Source of the DNA: Botryosphaeria dothidea | Taxonomy: Eukaryota > Ascomycota > Dothideomycetes > Botryosphaeriales > Botryosphaeriaceae | DNA length: 64,000 nt | Assembly (NCBI GenBank): GCA_011503125.2 | Contig: WWBZ02000040.1 | Location: 1,054,001-1,118,000 of the forward strand | Reading direction: 5' to 3' | Part shown: one piece after another, positions 41,765-54,710 of the stretch | Position numbering within the stretch: the first letter of the stretch is position 1 | Layout of the letters: each line of letters begins with the position of its first letter | The notes under the pieces: model-generated | Told to the model about the DNA's origin: nothing | The model's input: only the letters and a program-made list of their open reading frames with translations | The model's database searches: none | Position numbers and translations under genes: made by a program

Positions 41765-43546
41765 CTACAACTCCCTCGACCCCTCTTCCTCTGCAACACC
41801 CTTCCCCTCACCCTCACCTTCACCAACCCACTCATCCACCACCAACCTCGCCACATTCTTCCCCGCCAACGCACTCGTCTCCATCGTACTGATAAACCCC
41901 TCAATCCCGCTCGTATACCACAGCCCCTCATCCAGCCGCACCTCCTCAAACGTCACGCGCGGAAACTCAAAGGGGTAGCTATGCCACACCTTCCGATAGA
42001 TCCACGTGACGTCATCCTTCGCGACCGCCTCGCCCACCCCGCTCTCGCCGTCGTCGTTGCTCGCGTCGCCGACGCCCAGGATCTTGGCGAGGAAGACGCC
42101 CGTCACGGGCGCCGGCGAGAAGATCTTGTACAGGAACTCGGCGCGTCCGGTATCGGGGTTGCGGAGGCGGCGCAACGTCGAGATGCTGAAGAAGCCGGCG
42201 GCGCCGACGCGCTGGTCGCCGTCCAGGCGGCCGTCGTCGTCGGGCGCGAGCGTCGTCAGGATGACCTGCGGGACGGCGGCGCCGGCGGGCAGGTCGAAGG
42301 CCGCGGGGGCGAGGCGATGCGGCGAGGCGAAGAGCGTGACGTGCAGCTGGACGTACGGGACGGCGTCGGGGACGTGCTGCGGGGCGGGCGTGATGGTCAG
42401 GTTGGCGAACTGGTAGGGCGCGGCGAGGATGACGGCGTCGAAGTGCTCGGGGGCGCGGAGGGCAGAGGTGGTGGCGTCTTGCGGGATGAGGGAGTAGCTC
42501 GAGTCGGATTGCTTGACCAGGGCGGACACGCTGGTGTTGAGGCGGATGTCCGTCGTGGCGGCGCGCGCCATGTTGGCGAAGATCTGCCAGTTGCCGCCGT
42601 CGACGCTCATGGCGCCGTCAGTGGCCATGCAGACCATGGAGAGGAGGCCGTTGATGTGGGCGAGGTTTTGGGCGTAGTTGACGCGGGTGCTGTGGGGTGT
42701 GGTTAGCTGGGACGTGTGAGGAGGCGTTCAGTCGGGGTGGGGTTTACCTGGCTTGCACCACGTCGTGGGCGAATGCTCCTCCAATGCCGTTCTTCCGCAG
42801 GAACTCTTCGCCGGTAGCGGCCGATGCTTCTACCAGCCCCAGCTCGTGTGCCTTCTCGGACAATGAAGGCCATGGGAAGTGCGGCTCCTCGTACATCTGG
42901 AGGAACGCTCCCACCGTCTTCCTCATTAACCGCATTGTCCGTATGGGGGCGAGACCGTACTTCCAAAGGAGCTTCGCCTTATCAAACCACCCCATGTCCT
43001 CTGGTGTCGTCAACACGAACGACTGCCCGTCCCACACACCCATAAAGTCCCGTTCCTTGTCTTCTTCCTCGTCCACAATGAAATCGTTGGAGCCATCTGA
43101 CGATAGGTTGAAGTGGGATACCGCATCTGCGAGAATCTTATTCACCGATACGAAAATGGAGGCGCCCAGCTCGACGGGGAGGGATGGTGCATCATAGGCG
43201 TGGACGGTGGTCGAGCGACCGCCGATGTAGGGCGCTCGCTCGAAGACGGTGATGTTGGTAGGGATACCCGCGGATGAGGCATATTGTGAGAGATGGTACG
43301 CGGCGGATGAGCCGCCAGCGCCGGCACCTGGTATGGACAGTCAGAACTGATTTGTGCGAAGCTGGAGAGCTCGGGCAGCGCGGGGTGGTGGGAGGCAACA
43401 GCTTGGCAGCTCGTGCTCATACCTATGATTGCAACCTTCTTTGCAGGGGCATTCTCGGAGGAGAGATGTTGCTGATGGCTGCTCGCATCGTGGCAGCTTG
43501 CCTGGGTCGACAGGCAGGCAAGCGCTAATGCGATGTTTCTCAGCAT
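41765..43546 (-). CDS. Prenylcysteine oxidase / lyase (PCYOX1-like)
   Basis: FAD thioether oxidase that frees cysteine and a prenyl aldehyde from farnesyl- or geranylgeranylcysteine during turnover of prenylated proteins, expected in lysosome/vacuole or the secretory route. Exons 43423-43546, 42748-43327 and 41765-42689 give 542 aa. A signal peptide (MLRNIALALACLSTQASC) precedes the Rossmann motif VAIIGAGAGGSSAAYHL, which is built across the first intron. Next come FERAPYIGGRSTTV, ELGASIFV, VNYAQNLAHINGLLSM, DGAMSVDGGNWQIFANM and FDAVILAAPYQFANL. The C-terminal segment LWYTSGIEGFISTMETSALAGKNVARLVVDEW matches the family end. The next gene upstream, VPS4, is on the same strand 405 bp away. Confidence 0.92.
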
Positions 43547-43951
43547 GGTGTTGATGTGTGGTCGGAGCTAGCTTCCGGGGATGATGCGGAGCTCGAAGGA
43601 AGCTGACGTGCGTTGGTGTCACAGCAGTCGATCGAAGGATCAAGCCGGGAGTCGTCGGACTTTATAGTCCTGCATTCCACGACAGGTCAATGTGAGACGA
43701 TAAGCTAAAGTTCGAGAATCAGGTGAGAATGAATGCGAGACTAGGGTGGAGAGGAAGCGGAGGTGATGGGTGACAGCTCGCCAGGGTCCACGCCCTGACT
43801 CGTGCTCTCTGGCCAGGCATGTCTGTGCACTCAGTCTGTATTTGTCGAGGAAAGGTATATCATGCTCTCCGTAGCTACAGTAAACGCCCAATTCCACCCT
43901 ACCGCTATGTGTGCGAAACATGAAGCATGCAAAAATCCCCCACTGCTCTCT
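43547..43951. other. Intergenic between prenylcysteine oxidase and VPS4
   Basis: A 405-bp region with the promoter of the oxidase gene and the 3' end of VPS4. Nothing else was seen. Confidence 0.5.
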
Positions 43952-45882
<1,931 letters not shown>

Positions 45883-46476
45883 ATGTCGGAGCAGCAGAAG
45901 AAGCTGCAGGATCTCTCAGACGAGTTCCAGACGCTGCAGACTGGTGCGCAATCCTGAGCGCTCCTGACCGTCGTGTCATTATGGCTAATAATTCCACAGA
46001 GCTGCAGACCATCGTCGACGGCCGCCAAAAACTCGAATCTCAGCAGCAGGAGAACAAAGGTGTGCAACAGGTGCGCTTTTCATAACCCTTCGTCTTCGAT
46101 CCCACGCTCACGCGACATCCCAGGAATTCGAGAAAGTCGCCGACGATGCCAACGTTTACAAGCTGGTCGGCCCCGTGCTATTAAAGCAGGACAAGTCTGA
46201 GGCCGTCATGGCCGTCAACGGACGTCTCGAGTTCATCGAGAAGGAAATGTGAGCATCCGCCGTCATGTCCTGGTATAAAGTCACACATGCTGAATTATTT
46301 TACAGCAAGCGCATCGAGGGCCAGATCAACGAGGTTCAGGAGCGCAGCGAGAAGAAAAAGATTGAGGTGGGTTCCACTCAAAGCTTGAGGTTGAGTGCAT
46401 CATTCCTGACAAAGTCCAGATCATTACTCTGCAGACTGAGATGCAGCAACTGCAGCAGCCTGAGGCCGCCGCTTGA
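45883..46476 (+). CDS. Prefoldin subunit 6 (beta-type)
   Basis: Cochaperone subunit of the hexameric prefoldin that passes nascent actin and tubulin to the CCT chaperonin in the cytosol. Five exons (45883-45943, 46000-46070, 46124-46248, 46306-46366, 46420-46476) give 124 aa with all phases correct. The N-terminal coiled coil is MSEQQKKLQDLSDEFQTLQTELQ and DGRQKLESQQQENKGVQQEF. The central beta hairpin contains NVYKLVGPVLLKQDKSEA. The C-terminal coiled coil is GRLEFIEKEIKRIEGQINEVQ and TLQTEMQQLQQ. The short exons are why no single frame shows the gene. Confidence 0.93.
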
Positions 46477-48282
46477 GAGTCCTCTCTGTGCCCAAACATT
46501 ACAGGCCTCAATGACCGGAGGCAAATTCTCGAGGTCAACTCCTGCTTCAGAGGATCGGCACTGGATAGTCTTGCGGGGAAGTGATTCGCATATGCTATTA
46601 TCATTGTGGAATGGAAGGGAGCAGCACGAGCTACAGCTGAGGACCAATGATCACAATGGCTGCGTAAAACGCATGAGAAAGCAGGAACTGGTCGAGAAAA
46701 AACAGCCCAAAACCAATATGAAATGAGCTAAGCTTCCGAGCTTACGGTATTGGAGTAATTGCCCAGTACGCCCATCGGATGCACTTGAGATCTTGCACAG
46801 TCAGAATAGCTTTACCGTGTTGCTTCTAAGTGCAGCTTGAAAGATTCTATATCCCTTATTTATCTGGGATTTTGCCCATGGATCTATCGCTGCTCGAAAA
46901 TATAGCCTATAGCATGAAAATGTTGGTACCATTGCAGGCTCAAATCTTCTCGGGCTAAGGTCCCAGCTACTTAGTGATGCTTTCTCCGACGAGCAAAGAT
47001 GGGATAACAGCTGCCTCTTACAGTCCGAGAAATTGGCAGATGAGCATTCCTAGCGTTTCTTGCTCTCAAGATACTACCACTTCTTTGTTATACAGCTTGA
47101 ACACATGCATGAGCTACTCACATAATGAGTTGCCATTCTAAACTCTTCCAGATATGCCCCTCTTCTTGACTTTTTCTAATCCTATTTAACAACGCTATCT
47201 ACAAGTTCCTACGGAACCATTCTATACCGTCCATGGGACTTCGACACAACCTTAGGTCTCAAAGCGTGATAACTCATATTTTAAGTATTTGGAACATAAG
47301 TAGTCATCTATGCATGAATTAAATAAGTCTAGATGTAACAAATTTCCAGACGATTATCAAGAAGTCCTCCCAATTGGATTTGATTTCAAGTTTAATTATG
47401 AGTGAAGAAGCTGTGTATCTTCGGCATCGACTCCTATCCACTCAAGCCAAATTTCGCTGATAATATAGAGCTTCGAATTGTCTTCCTCGCGATATCCATA
47501 GGAAGTGGCCATCCTGGCAGCTTTTAGCGAGATGTTATTGCAGCCAAGCTTCCATGCGGAAGCCACAGAGGGAAGGGCAGGAACTACAACAGCCAAGAAG
47601 CTTGGAGTTATGTAATAGAGTGAACATCTACCGTGTTGTTATATAAACGCTATCGCACAGTGTGTCATTAAAAAGAAATTTATAATGCCGAGCCATCAGA
47701 CTCACCGAGCACTCTGTCCTGCGGTATCTTTACACGATTTCTCAGGCCTGGGCAATGGAATTTCCGTAATGCCTAGCAAAAAAGATCAGGTTCTTGAGGG
47801 TCTCTCCTGTTATTTACGTAACCGAGTCCAGATGTCTTGAAACGGCAATTCTGATTGCTTGGCCGACAAGATGCATGGAGTATGAATATGCAGGTCTCGA
47901 GCAGTTTGGAAAGCAGCGCAGATGAGCATTGGCATTGCCAATTATACCGACCGATGAAAGCGAAATTGCCAAACGCAATCAAGGGCATGCCCGCAGCATC
48001 ACTCAGCCCTACGGAAAAGGTGGCTGGTTGCTCGGACCACATTTTTCTGGGGTCAACCGGCTTGGCCGATGAAACCTGGTTGCAACAATCACATCAGCTC
48101 ACCCTCCACGACGCCTGTTTCCCTACGCCTCACGCTCCACACTCGTTCCTAGACAGACACGCCACCACAGACACGAGCTGCCCACCCACCACCGATTGGT
48201 CAATCCTTTCCGCAAACACGACCGCACGCAGGTCCACCTTTCCCCGCAGTAGACGACGCAACAGCGGCAGCGAAAGCGACAC
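46477..48282. other. 1.8-kb intergenic, AT-rich, nothing supported
   Basis: From about 46730 to 47700 the sequence is markedly AT-richer than its neighbours. No coding frame or repeat family was identified. The last 300 bp presumably hold the promoter of the TLDc gene. Confidence 0.5.
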
Positions 48283-49451
48283 ATGTCGGCCTACGCCCCA
48301 GTCCCGTCGGATAATGCGGCGGAGCCACAGCGCCCCTCCTCCCAGATCCGCTCGTCGTCGTCGTCGACCAACGCCAACCGCTACAGCGCCTCCTCCTTCT
48401 TCACCTACCCCGTCTCGCGCACCGTCACCGGCCTGCTGCGCCGCATCTCGACCGAGCCGACCAACAGCCTGCGATCGCAAATGCCGCCGGGCCTGCAGCC
48501 CAACACCAGCGGCGTGCCGGGCGTCTACACCCCGCCGCGCCGCCACCTGTCGCCCTTCCAGCCGCCGCCGCTGACGCCGCTGAGCCTGGAGGGGTGGAAG
48601 GACGGCACGCGCGACCGCGCGAAGCTGCTGTCGCGGCAGCTGGCCGAGGAGATCCGGCTGCTGATCCCGCCGCGCCTGCAGCTGGTCGAGACGTGGAAGC
48701 TGGCGTACAGCCTGGAGCAGGACGGCGTCAGCCTGGGGACGCTGTACCAGCACTGCGAGGAGCTGAGAGGGAAACGAGGAGGTTACGTTCTCGTCGTCAG
48801 GGACGGAGGTGGCGGCGTAAGTCTCTCTCTCTCCCCGGTGCCACGAGTCGGTGAACTTTTTGCCTGGGAGTTGATCGGCGCGCCTGCGCGCACGGCGTTG
48901 GTGGCATGCTGACCTCTCTGCTAGATTTTCGGTGCGTACCTGTCGGACGCGCCGCACCCTAACCCGCACTTTTATGGCACCGGCGAGTGCTTCCTCTGGC
49001 GTGCTCATGTTCTTCCCGGCCTGCCTTCTCTCGCTTCGCTCCCGCCGCCGCCCTCGGCCGATACGACAAATGCTCAGCGCATGACGTCAATAGTGCAGCC
49101 GAAACACCATCTCAGTCCACCAGGCTCCAACGCGCCTAGTAATGCAGGTAGCGGCACGAGCACGCCGGAGAGAATCAGATTCAAGGCTTTCCCGTACAGC
49201 GGAGTGAATGACTACATGATCTTCTGCGAGCATGGATTTCTGAGTGTAGGAGGAGGGTAAGTTGTTCTTCCGGGTACGGTTAAAAATGGTGACACTAACA
49301 AAATCACAGTGATGGCCACTACGGCCTCTGGCTCGACGACAATCTCGAGAACGGTATCTCTAGCTCCTGCCCAACGTTCGGCAACGAACCGCTCAGTGAC
49401 GAGGGCGAGAAATTCGACGTCCTCGGCGTCGAACTGTGGTTTATCGGATAA
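48283..49451 (+). CDS. OXR1: OXR1-like protein with TLDc domain
   Basis: Oxidation-resistance family protein. Related TLDc proteins regulate the V-ATPase and oxidative-stress tolerance. Exons 48283-48816, 48925-49256 and 49310-49451 give 335 aa. A Ser/Pro-rich leader of about 100 residues precedes LSLEGWKDGTRDRAKLLSRQLAEEIRLLIPPRLQLVETWKL and the TLDc core: YSLEQDGVSLGTLYQHC, GYVLVVRDGGGGIFGAYLSD, YGTGECFLWR, NDYMIFCEHGFLSVGGGDGHYGLWLDDNLENG, CPTFGNEPLSDEGEKFDVLGVELWFIG. The ending FDVLGVELWFIG is the classical TLDc terminus. Intron borders fall inside conserved motifs and restore them exactly. Confidence 0.93.
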
Positions 49452-50719
49452 AGCTACGAGTGCAGCTTTACAAGAGACGGAATGATTTTTCATGACAATC
49501 AGCAAAAGAGGGGAGGATAATAACTTTGAGCCGCGTTGCTCTCGACAGGGTTGTTGCATATTCGGCGCCGGGACCATTTGAGACAGGGTCCCCAAATCAG
49601 GGATCCAAGGCGTTGTGGACGGGACACATCTGAAGCGTTCAGGTGACTAGGATACCATCAGGATCATTGCTTTGCTGCTTTCGGCTTCCTGTATAGAGTT
49701 TTCGTCTCGACGATCAGACGATTGAATTTGAGCAAGTTTCTTTTTGTGCATACGTGGACCCTTGTACGCAGCACGTTTAACCACGAAGTGTTTCTCGATG
49801 TGAGCCACTAGTCCTCGAGTCTAGACGAATCTCACCACTTCGATGTTTAGTGGCTTATTTTGAATGGGTTCCTTCACACCATGGGTGAACGGAGAACCCT
49901 GACTCGACGCCCGGCCGGGTCAATATTAGGCTTGCTCATTGATTGGCAAAATTGGTGTAGTATGGCAACATCCGAAACTATCAGCTATCGCTTGACTACT
50001 GATTGAAACTCTGTCATGATGGAATTATGTCCTCATTTTACGAATCAATGGCAGTATTTGCAAAAAGAGAAGAATGCACTGCCCGCAGGAACCCGTAAAG
50101 TTGTTTACATCAACAGAGAATCGCCCAGTCAACACGGCGGCAAAGGGGACTATGACCCGGCCAAGACCGTACTTCTGGGAAGTCGTACCTGAATAAGGCA
50201 AATCACGTGATAAATGCTCTCTGTATGATGTCAGGACGGCTAAGATTGCGTTATCCCGCGCGCGCAACCATTGAGCGTGATGCGGACGCGTCTCCCCCGC
50301 TCGCGCTCTGGACGCCTGCGCCCCTCACCACTGCTGCGGGGCAATCGATGTGCAAGGAAAGAAGCACGGCGAGGCAGGGTCGATGCGAACGCCTTTGCTG
50401 CAGATCAGTCGCATGATGAGGGTCCCCTCTTCCCCGCTATCTCGGAACGCGATGCTCGCGCGGAATCGCGACATTGCGCGCTGCTCCGCTGCAGCAGTAC
50501 CAGCTTCCGAGCCCGCGGGGCCTGAGGAGTTATAGCTGGGCTGCGTCTCTTGCATGGTGTACGGCTGACAGGAGCTTTTTTTCTGATTTTCCTCTCTCCG
50601 CTGTGTCTTTGGTCTGCTCTCGCGCGCCTCGCTACCAATTGACCCTCAATTGATCATCAATTGAGCTTTCTCTTATCTCAAGCACCTCTTACTCTCCACT
50701 CTACTTTCGAACCCCAGCA
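49452..50719. other. 1.3-kb intergenic, nothing supported
   Basis: Frames at 50207-50535 and their antisense counterparts have no motif. A short inverted run, AATTGACCCTCAATTGATCATCAATTGA (three spaced CAATTG-like 6-mers), occurs at about 50637-50664, 55 bp upstream of the next start. Confidence 0.45.
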
Positions 50720-52202
50720 ATGGCGTCCAACGGTGCCGCGGACGGCAGCCCCCACCCGTCCACGGACCCCGCCGTGTACGAGGAGTACCGGTTCAAGTTT
50801 TCGAAGCTGCCCGGGACTGCTGAGGAGTGGCTCGCGCGCGCCGCCGAGGTCAAGGAGGTGCTGGCGCGCAACGTCGCCAAGCGGGATCGCGAGAACAAGA
50901 CGCCGCTGGCCGAGGTCGCGCTGCTCAAGCATTCGGGTCTGCTGAAGGTGCTCGGCCCGCAGAAGTACGGCGGCGGCGGCCAGCAGTGGGAGATTGGGTA
51001 CAGGGTCATCAGAGAGGTTGCTAAGGGCGATGGGTAAGCTTCCAGTGTTGTTTCGTGGGCGAGGAGTCGTGTTGGAGAGCGATATCGCTGACGCAGATGG
51101 CCATAGCTCCCTCGGTATGCTGCTGGGCTACCACCTGCTCTGGTCGACCACGGCCAATGTTGTTGGCACGGCTGAGCAGGCGGAGGCTCTGCAGGAGTAT
51201 ATTGTCAGCAACAATTTGTTCCTCGGTGGTGCCGTCAATCCGCGTGACAACGACCTGAAAATCACGTCTGAGGGTGATAACATCGTCTTCAATGGCTTCA
51301 AGAACTTCAACACCGGCGGCGTTGTTTCCGACTTGACCGTGCTGGAGGGCGTGCTGGAGGGCACCACCGACCACGTCTTCACTGTCGTCCGCACCCAGCA
51401 GCCCGGTATCCAGTTCGCCCATAATTGGGATAATGTTGGTCTCCGTCTGACGGAGTCAGGAAGTGTCAAGATCGACAATGTAATTGTGCCGTGGTCGGAT
51501 GCCCTGGGCTGGGATCCCAAGACGAAGAGGCCCGATCCCAGCGTCCTGGGTATTCCGTTTGCCTCGCTGCTGCTGCCAACGTACGTCCGCACCCTGCCTC
51601 TCTCCCCACCAACAAGCTCTCTCCACCTCCTCCTTCCCATCATTCGTCGACGAACCTCACACTAACACCTCAACAGAATCCAACTCGTCTTCTCCAACTT
51701 CTACCTCGGCATCGCCCAAGGCGCCGTCGACTTCGCCGCCGCCTACACGCGCAAGAACACGCGCGCCTGGCCGTACGGCGGCGACAACAAGGACACGCCG
51801 CTCGAAGAGTTCTACGTGCTCGAGCGCTACGGCAACTTCCACGCGCACCTGTCCGCCGCCGACGCGCTGGCCGACCGCGCCGGCGCGCTCGCCTCCAAGC
51901 TCTACTCCGCCTACAACTACGCCGACGGCGACAACAGGGGGGAGCTGAACCCGCGCCAGAGAGGCGAGTTCGCGGAGCTGGTGGCGAGCGTGAAGGTGGT
52001 CACCACGGATACGGGGTTGCGCGTGACGAGCGGCGTGTTTGAGGTGACGGGGAGTCGGGCGACGGGGGCGAAGGTCGGGCTGGATCGCTTTTGGAGGGAT
52101 ATTAGGACGCATACGCTGCATGATCCGGTGGCCTATAAGAATAGGGAGTTGGGCAGGTATGTGTTGTTGGATGAGGTGCCGGAGCCGACGTGGTACACTT
52201 GA
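50720..52202 (+). CDS. Acyl-CoA dehydrogenase-fold flavoprotein (DszC/SfnB-like monooxygenase group)
   Basis: Exons 50720-51033, 51107-51580 and 51677-52202 give 437 aa. The acceptor CCATAG at 51106 was chosen because it restores KGDGSLGMLLGYHLLW; the earlier CAG would bring in a stop. The fold is visible as an N-terminal helical part (ALLKHSGLLKVLGPQKYGGGG), a middle beta domain (GGAVNPRDNDLKI, FNGFKNFNTGGVVSDLTVLEGV, QFAHNWDNVGLRLTESGSVKIDNVIVPW) and a C-terminal four-helix part (FSNFYLGIAQGAVDFAAAYTRKNTRAW, RFWRDIRTHTLHDPVAYKNRELG). The RDIRT..LHDP ending is typical of FMN-using relatives that oxygenate sulfur or nitrogen compounds, not of beta-oxidation enzymes. The substrate is unknown. 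Confidence 0.87.
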
Positions 52203-53018
52203 GCAGGGATTGAGGTCTGCTTGCTTCCCGGAAGTCCTGTCGCACGGATTAGTAGAGTTATGTAATGACTTTGCAAGAATTGATATTTTATTTGGATGTA
52301 GGTCCTCTGCTGATTGTATGATGGTTTGAATTGCTGCCCCAGTTGCAACCGCTCTGCTCAAGGTAAGTACCTACTTTCTGGCTCGGTCCCTGCTTTAGGG
52401 ATAGGTCGCAGTAAGCTAATCATTGCAGCTGCAGCTTGTGTAGTAGTTATCTCTCCCAAATCGGAGATCCATCTTGCAGCAGTCTCAATGCTTCCGACAA
52501 TAGCGCCGGAAAACATCCCGAGAGCAAGGATCCAACACACGTCGAAGAAAGTTTATCTCCACGCCTCCCAAACGATAGGCCGCATATGCAGATGACCCAC
52601 TCGGCAACTGGGCGCCTCTTTGCTCGCTTCTGCGGCCATGTGGCACCCCGTTTTCGCGTGCGGATAAAGGCCCACTCATCCTCGCAGGCGATCACCGTTG
52701 AACCCGACAGTTCGGGACCTGCCTGACTCCAGCAGTGGAGACGCACGAACCTGTGAGGCACAGCAACGGCTCTCGACCCAGACTCGTCCATTTCCCAACC
52801 CTCTCGGCTACAGCTCACTCACGAATCAGTCTACTGGGCGGCGACCCGCGCGGAGCCTGTAAGAGTGAAGAGGCCCTACTCCACCATGTCGAGACCACCT
52901 GCCTACTTCATGTAGCAGGCGCGCCCCTCTCAACTGTGCCACTTCACCTCTTCCTCTCTTTCTCTCCCTTAGTTCCGCCTGCCACATTGCCGCAGAGAAC
53001 AAGGGGAAAAAAAAAAAA
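52203..53018. other. Intergenic, promoter of the methyltransferase gene
   Basis: No gene. A run of 13 A (53007-53019) abuts and includes the first base of the next start codon. Confidence 0.5.
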
Positions 53019-54050
53019 ATGGCCGACCCCCTCGCCGTCGACCCCGCCCCCGACAGCGGCATCGAGGACAACGACTCCCTCGCCAGCGAAACCACCAGCG
53101 TCCACTCGTCCATCTACCGCTACCGCTACGAGAACGGCCGCCGCTACCACGCCTACAAGGACGGCGAGTACTGGGGCCCCAACGACGAGCGCGCCCAGGA
53201 CCACCTCGACATCGCGCACAACCTCTGGCTCAAGACGCTCGACGACAAGCTGGCCCTCGCGCCGCTGCCCCCGAAAGTCGGGCGCGTGCTGGACGTCGGG
53301 TGCGGGACGGGCATATGGGCGATGTGAGTGCCTCCGATGCGTGTGAGTTTCTCGGAGGAGGTTGCTGATGCGCGCGACAGCGATTTCGCGGACGCACACC
53401 CGGAGGCGGACGTCCTCGGCACCGACCTCTCGCCCACCCAGCCGTCCTGGGTCCCGCAGAACTGCCGCTTCGAGATCGACGACGCCAACGAGGCGCCTTG
53501 GACGTGGGCGGATGGCACCTTCGACTACATCCACGTGCGCTCGCTGTTCGGCTGCGTCGGCGACTGGCCGCGGTTCTATGAGGAGGCGTTCCGCGTGCTG
53601 AAGCCGGGAGGTTATATCGAGCATGTGGAGATGGGACGGAAGTTCAAGAGCCCGGATGATTCGCTGCCGGCGGAGAGCGCGTTGGCGCAGCTGGATGAGC
53701 TGGGGGAGGAGGCGTGCAAGAGGATTGGGAAGCCGGGCGATGTGATTTATCGGATGAAGGGCTGGCTGGAGGGGGGGCCATGGGAGGGTGTTGAGCAGGT
53801 CGAGTTCAAGTGGCCGACGGGGCCGTGGGCGAGGGATCGGAGGCTGAAGGAGTTGGGGCAGTGGAGTAGGCTGCATTTGCTGGAGGGCGTGGAGAATTGG
53901 AGCTTGGCCATGTTGACGAGGGTGATGGGGTATACGTTTGAGGAGGCGCAGGTGTGGATTGCGAAGATTAAAAAGGATGTAAAGGATCCTAAGATTCATG
54001 CGTATCATGATATGTATGTCTGTTACGCACAGAAGCCGATGGAGGTATGA
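53019..54050 (+). CDS. LaeA-like class I SAM methyltransferase
   Basis: Exons 53019-53323 and 53381-54050 give 324 aa. An acidic N-terminus is followed by SSIYRYRYENGRRYHAYKDGEYWGPNDERAQDHLDIAHNLW, the conserved entry segment of LaeA-like fungal methyltransferases. The SAM-binding motif I is RVLDVGCGTGIWAIDFA, which crosses the intron. VLGTDLSPTQPSWVPQNCRFEIDD (motif II), FDYIHVRSLFGCVGDW and FRVLKPGGYIEHVEMG (motif III) follow. LaeA relatives act as global regulators or as small-molecule methyltransferases. Paralogues outside the LaeA clade are numerous, so the specific role is open. The neighbouring flavoprotein and P450 could be metabolic partners, but no synthase is near. Confidence 0.88.
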
Positions 54051-54710
54051 TGAGCTAGTTGACTGGGAGATGAGGATGGTGGTGGTGCGAAGAGCATTTT
54101 TCTTCAGCGGTAGGGTGAGCGCATGCATTCAACTCAGCAAGTGGTATATGTGATGGTGCTTTGCAATTATTTTTCTTCATTCTTCAGGTTTTCTACCATC
54201 CTCCTATTCTACTAATTCGAAATTTCCGAGAGGCTCCCTTACGTGAGCCGCCCTGTTGACAACTTTGATGATAGAGAGAATCGCCTCCTTCATTGAAATT
54301 CGACTGTCCGTGCAGCAAATAAGTACGAATATTAGGACTAACGCGGATTTTCATTCGAGAACTAGTGAACGAGTGGAGCTTTGGATGAGTATCTTTTCCT
54401 TATGTGGCGTCGTAAGCTGACATTGCTCTAATGCACAAGAGCCCCAATTTGCGCTAGCTCGAACAACACCCCACTTCATGTGCTATATCTGGCTCTCCTC
54501 TTCTCTCACTTCCTTAGCGTAGAAGCCAGCCTTGAGCTCCCGGTTATTGATGCAGCAGGCAGCTGAGCGCAAGGCTTTCTATTAATTCTCCTGTCGACGC
54601 AAGCGTTACCTGCCACCAGCTGTCGAACATCTTTTCCAACTGCTTCATTTCCCACTTCTCGCCCAAGACGTCTCTTTGCCGCCTGGAATACACATTGCGA
54701 TACGGAGGAC
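54051..54710. other. Intergenic, nothing seen
   Basis: AT-moderate spacer before the HET gene. No gene or repeat was recognised. Confidence 0.5.
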
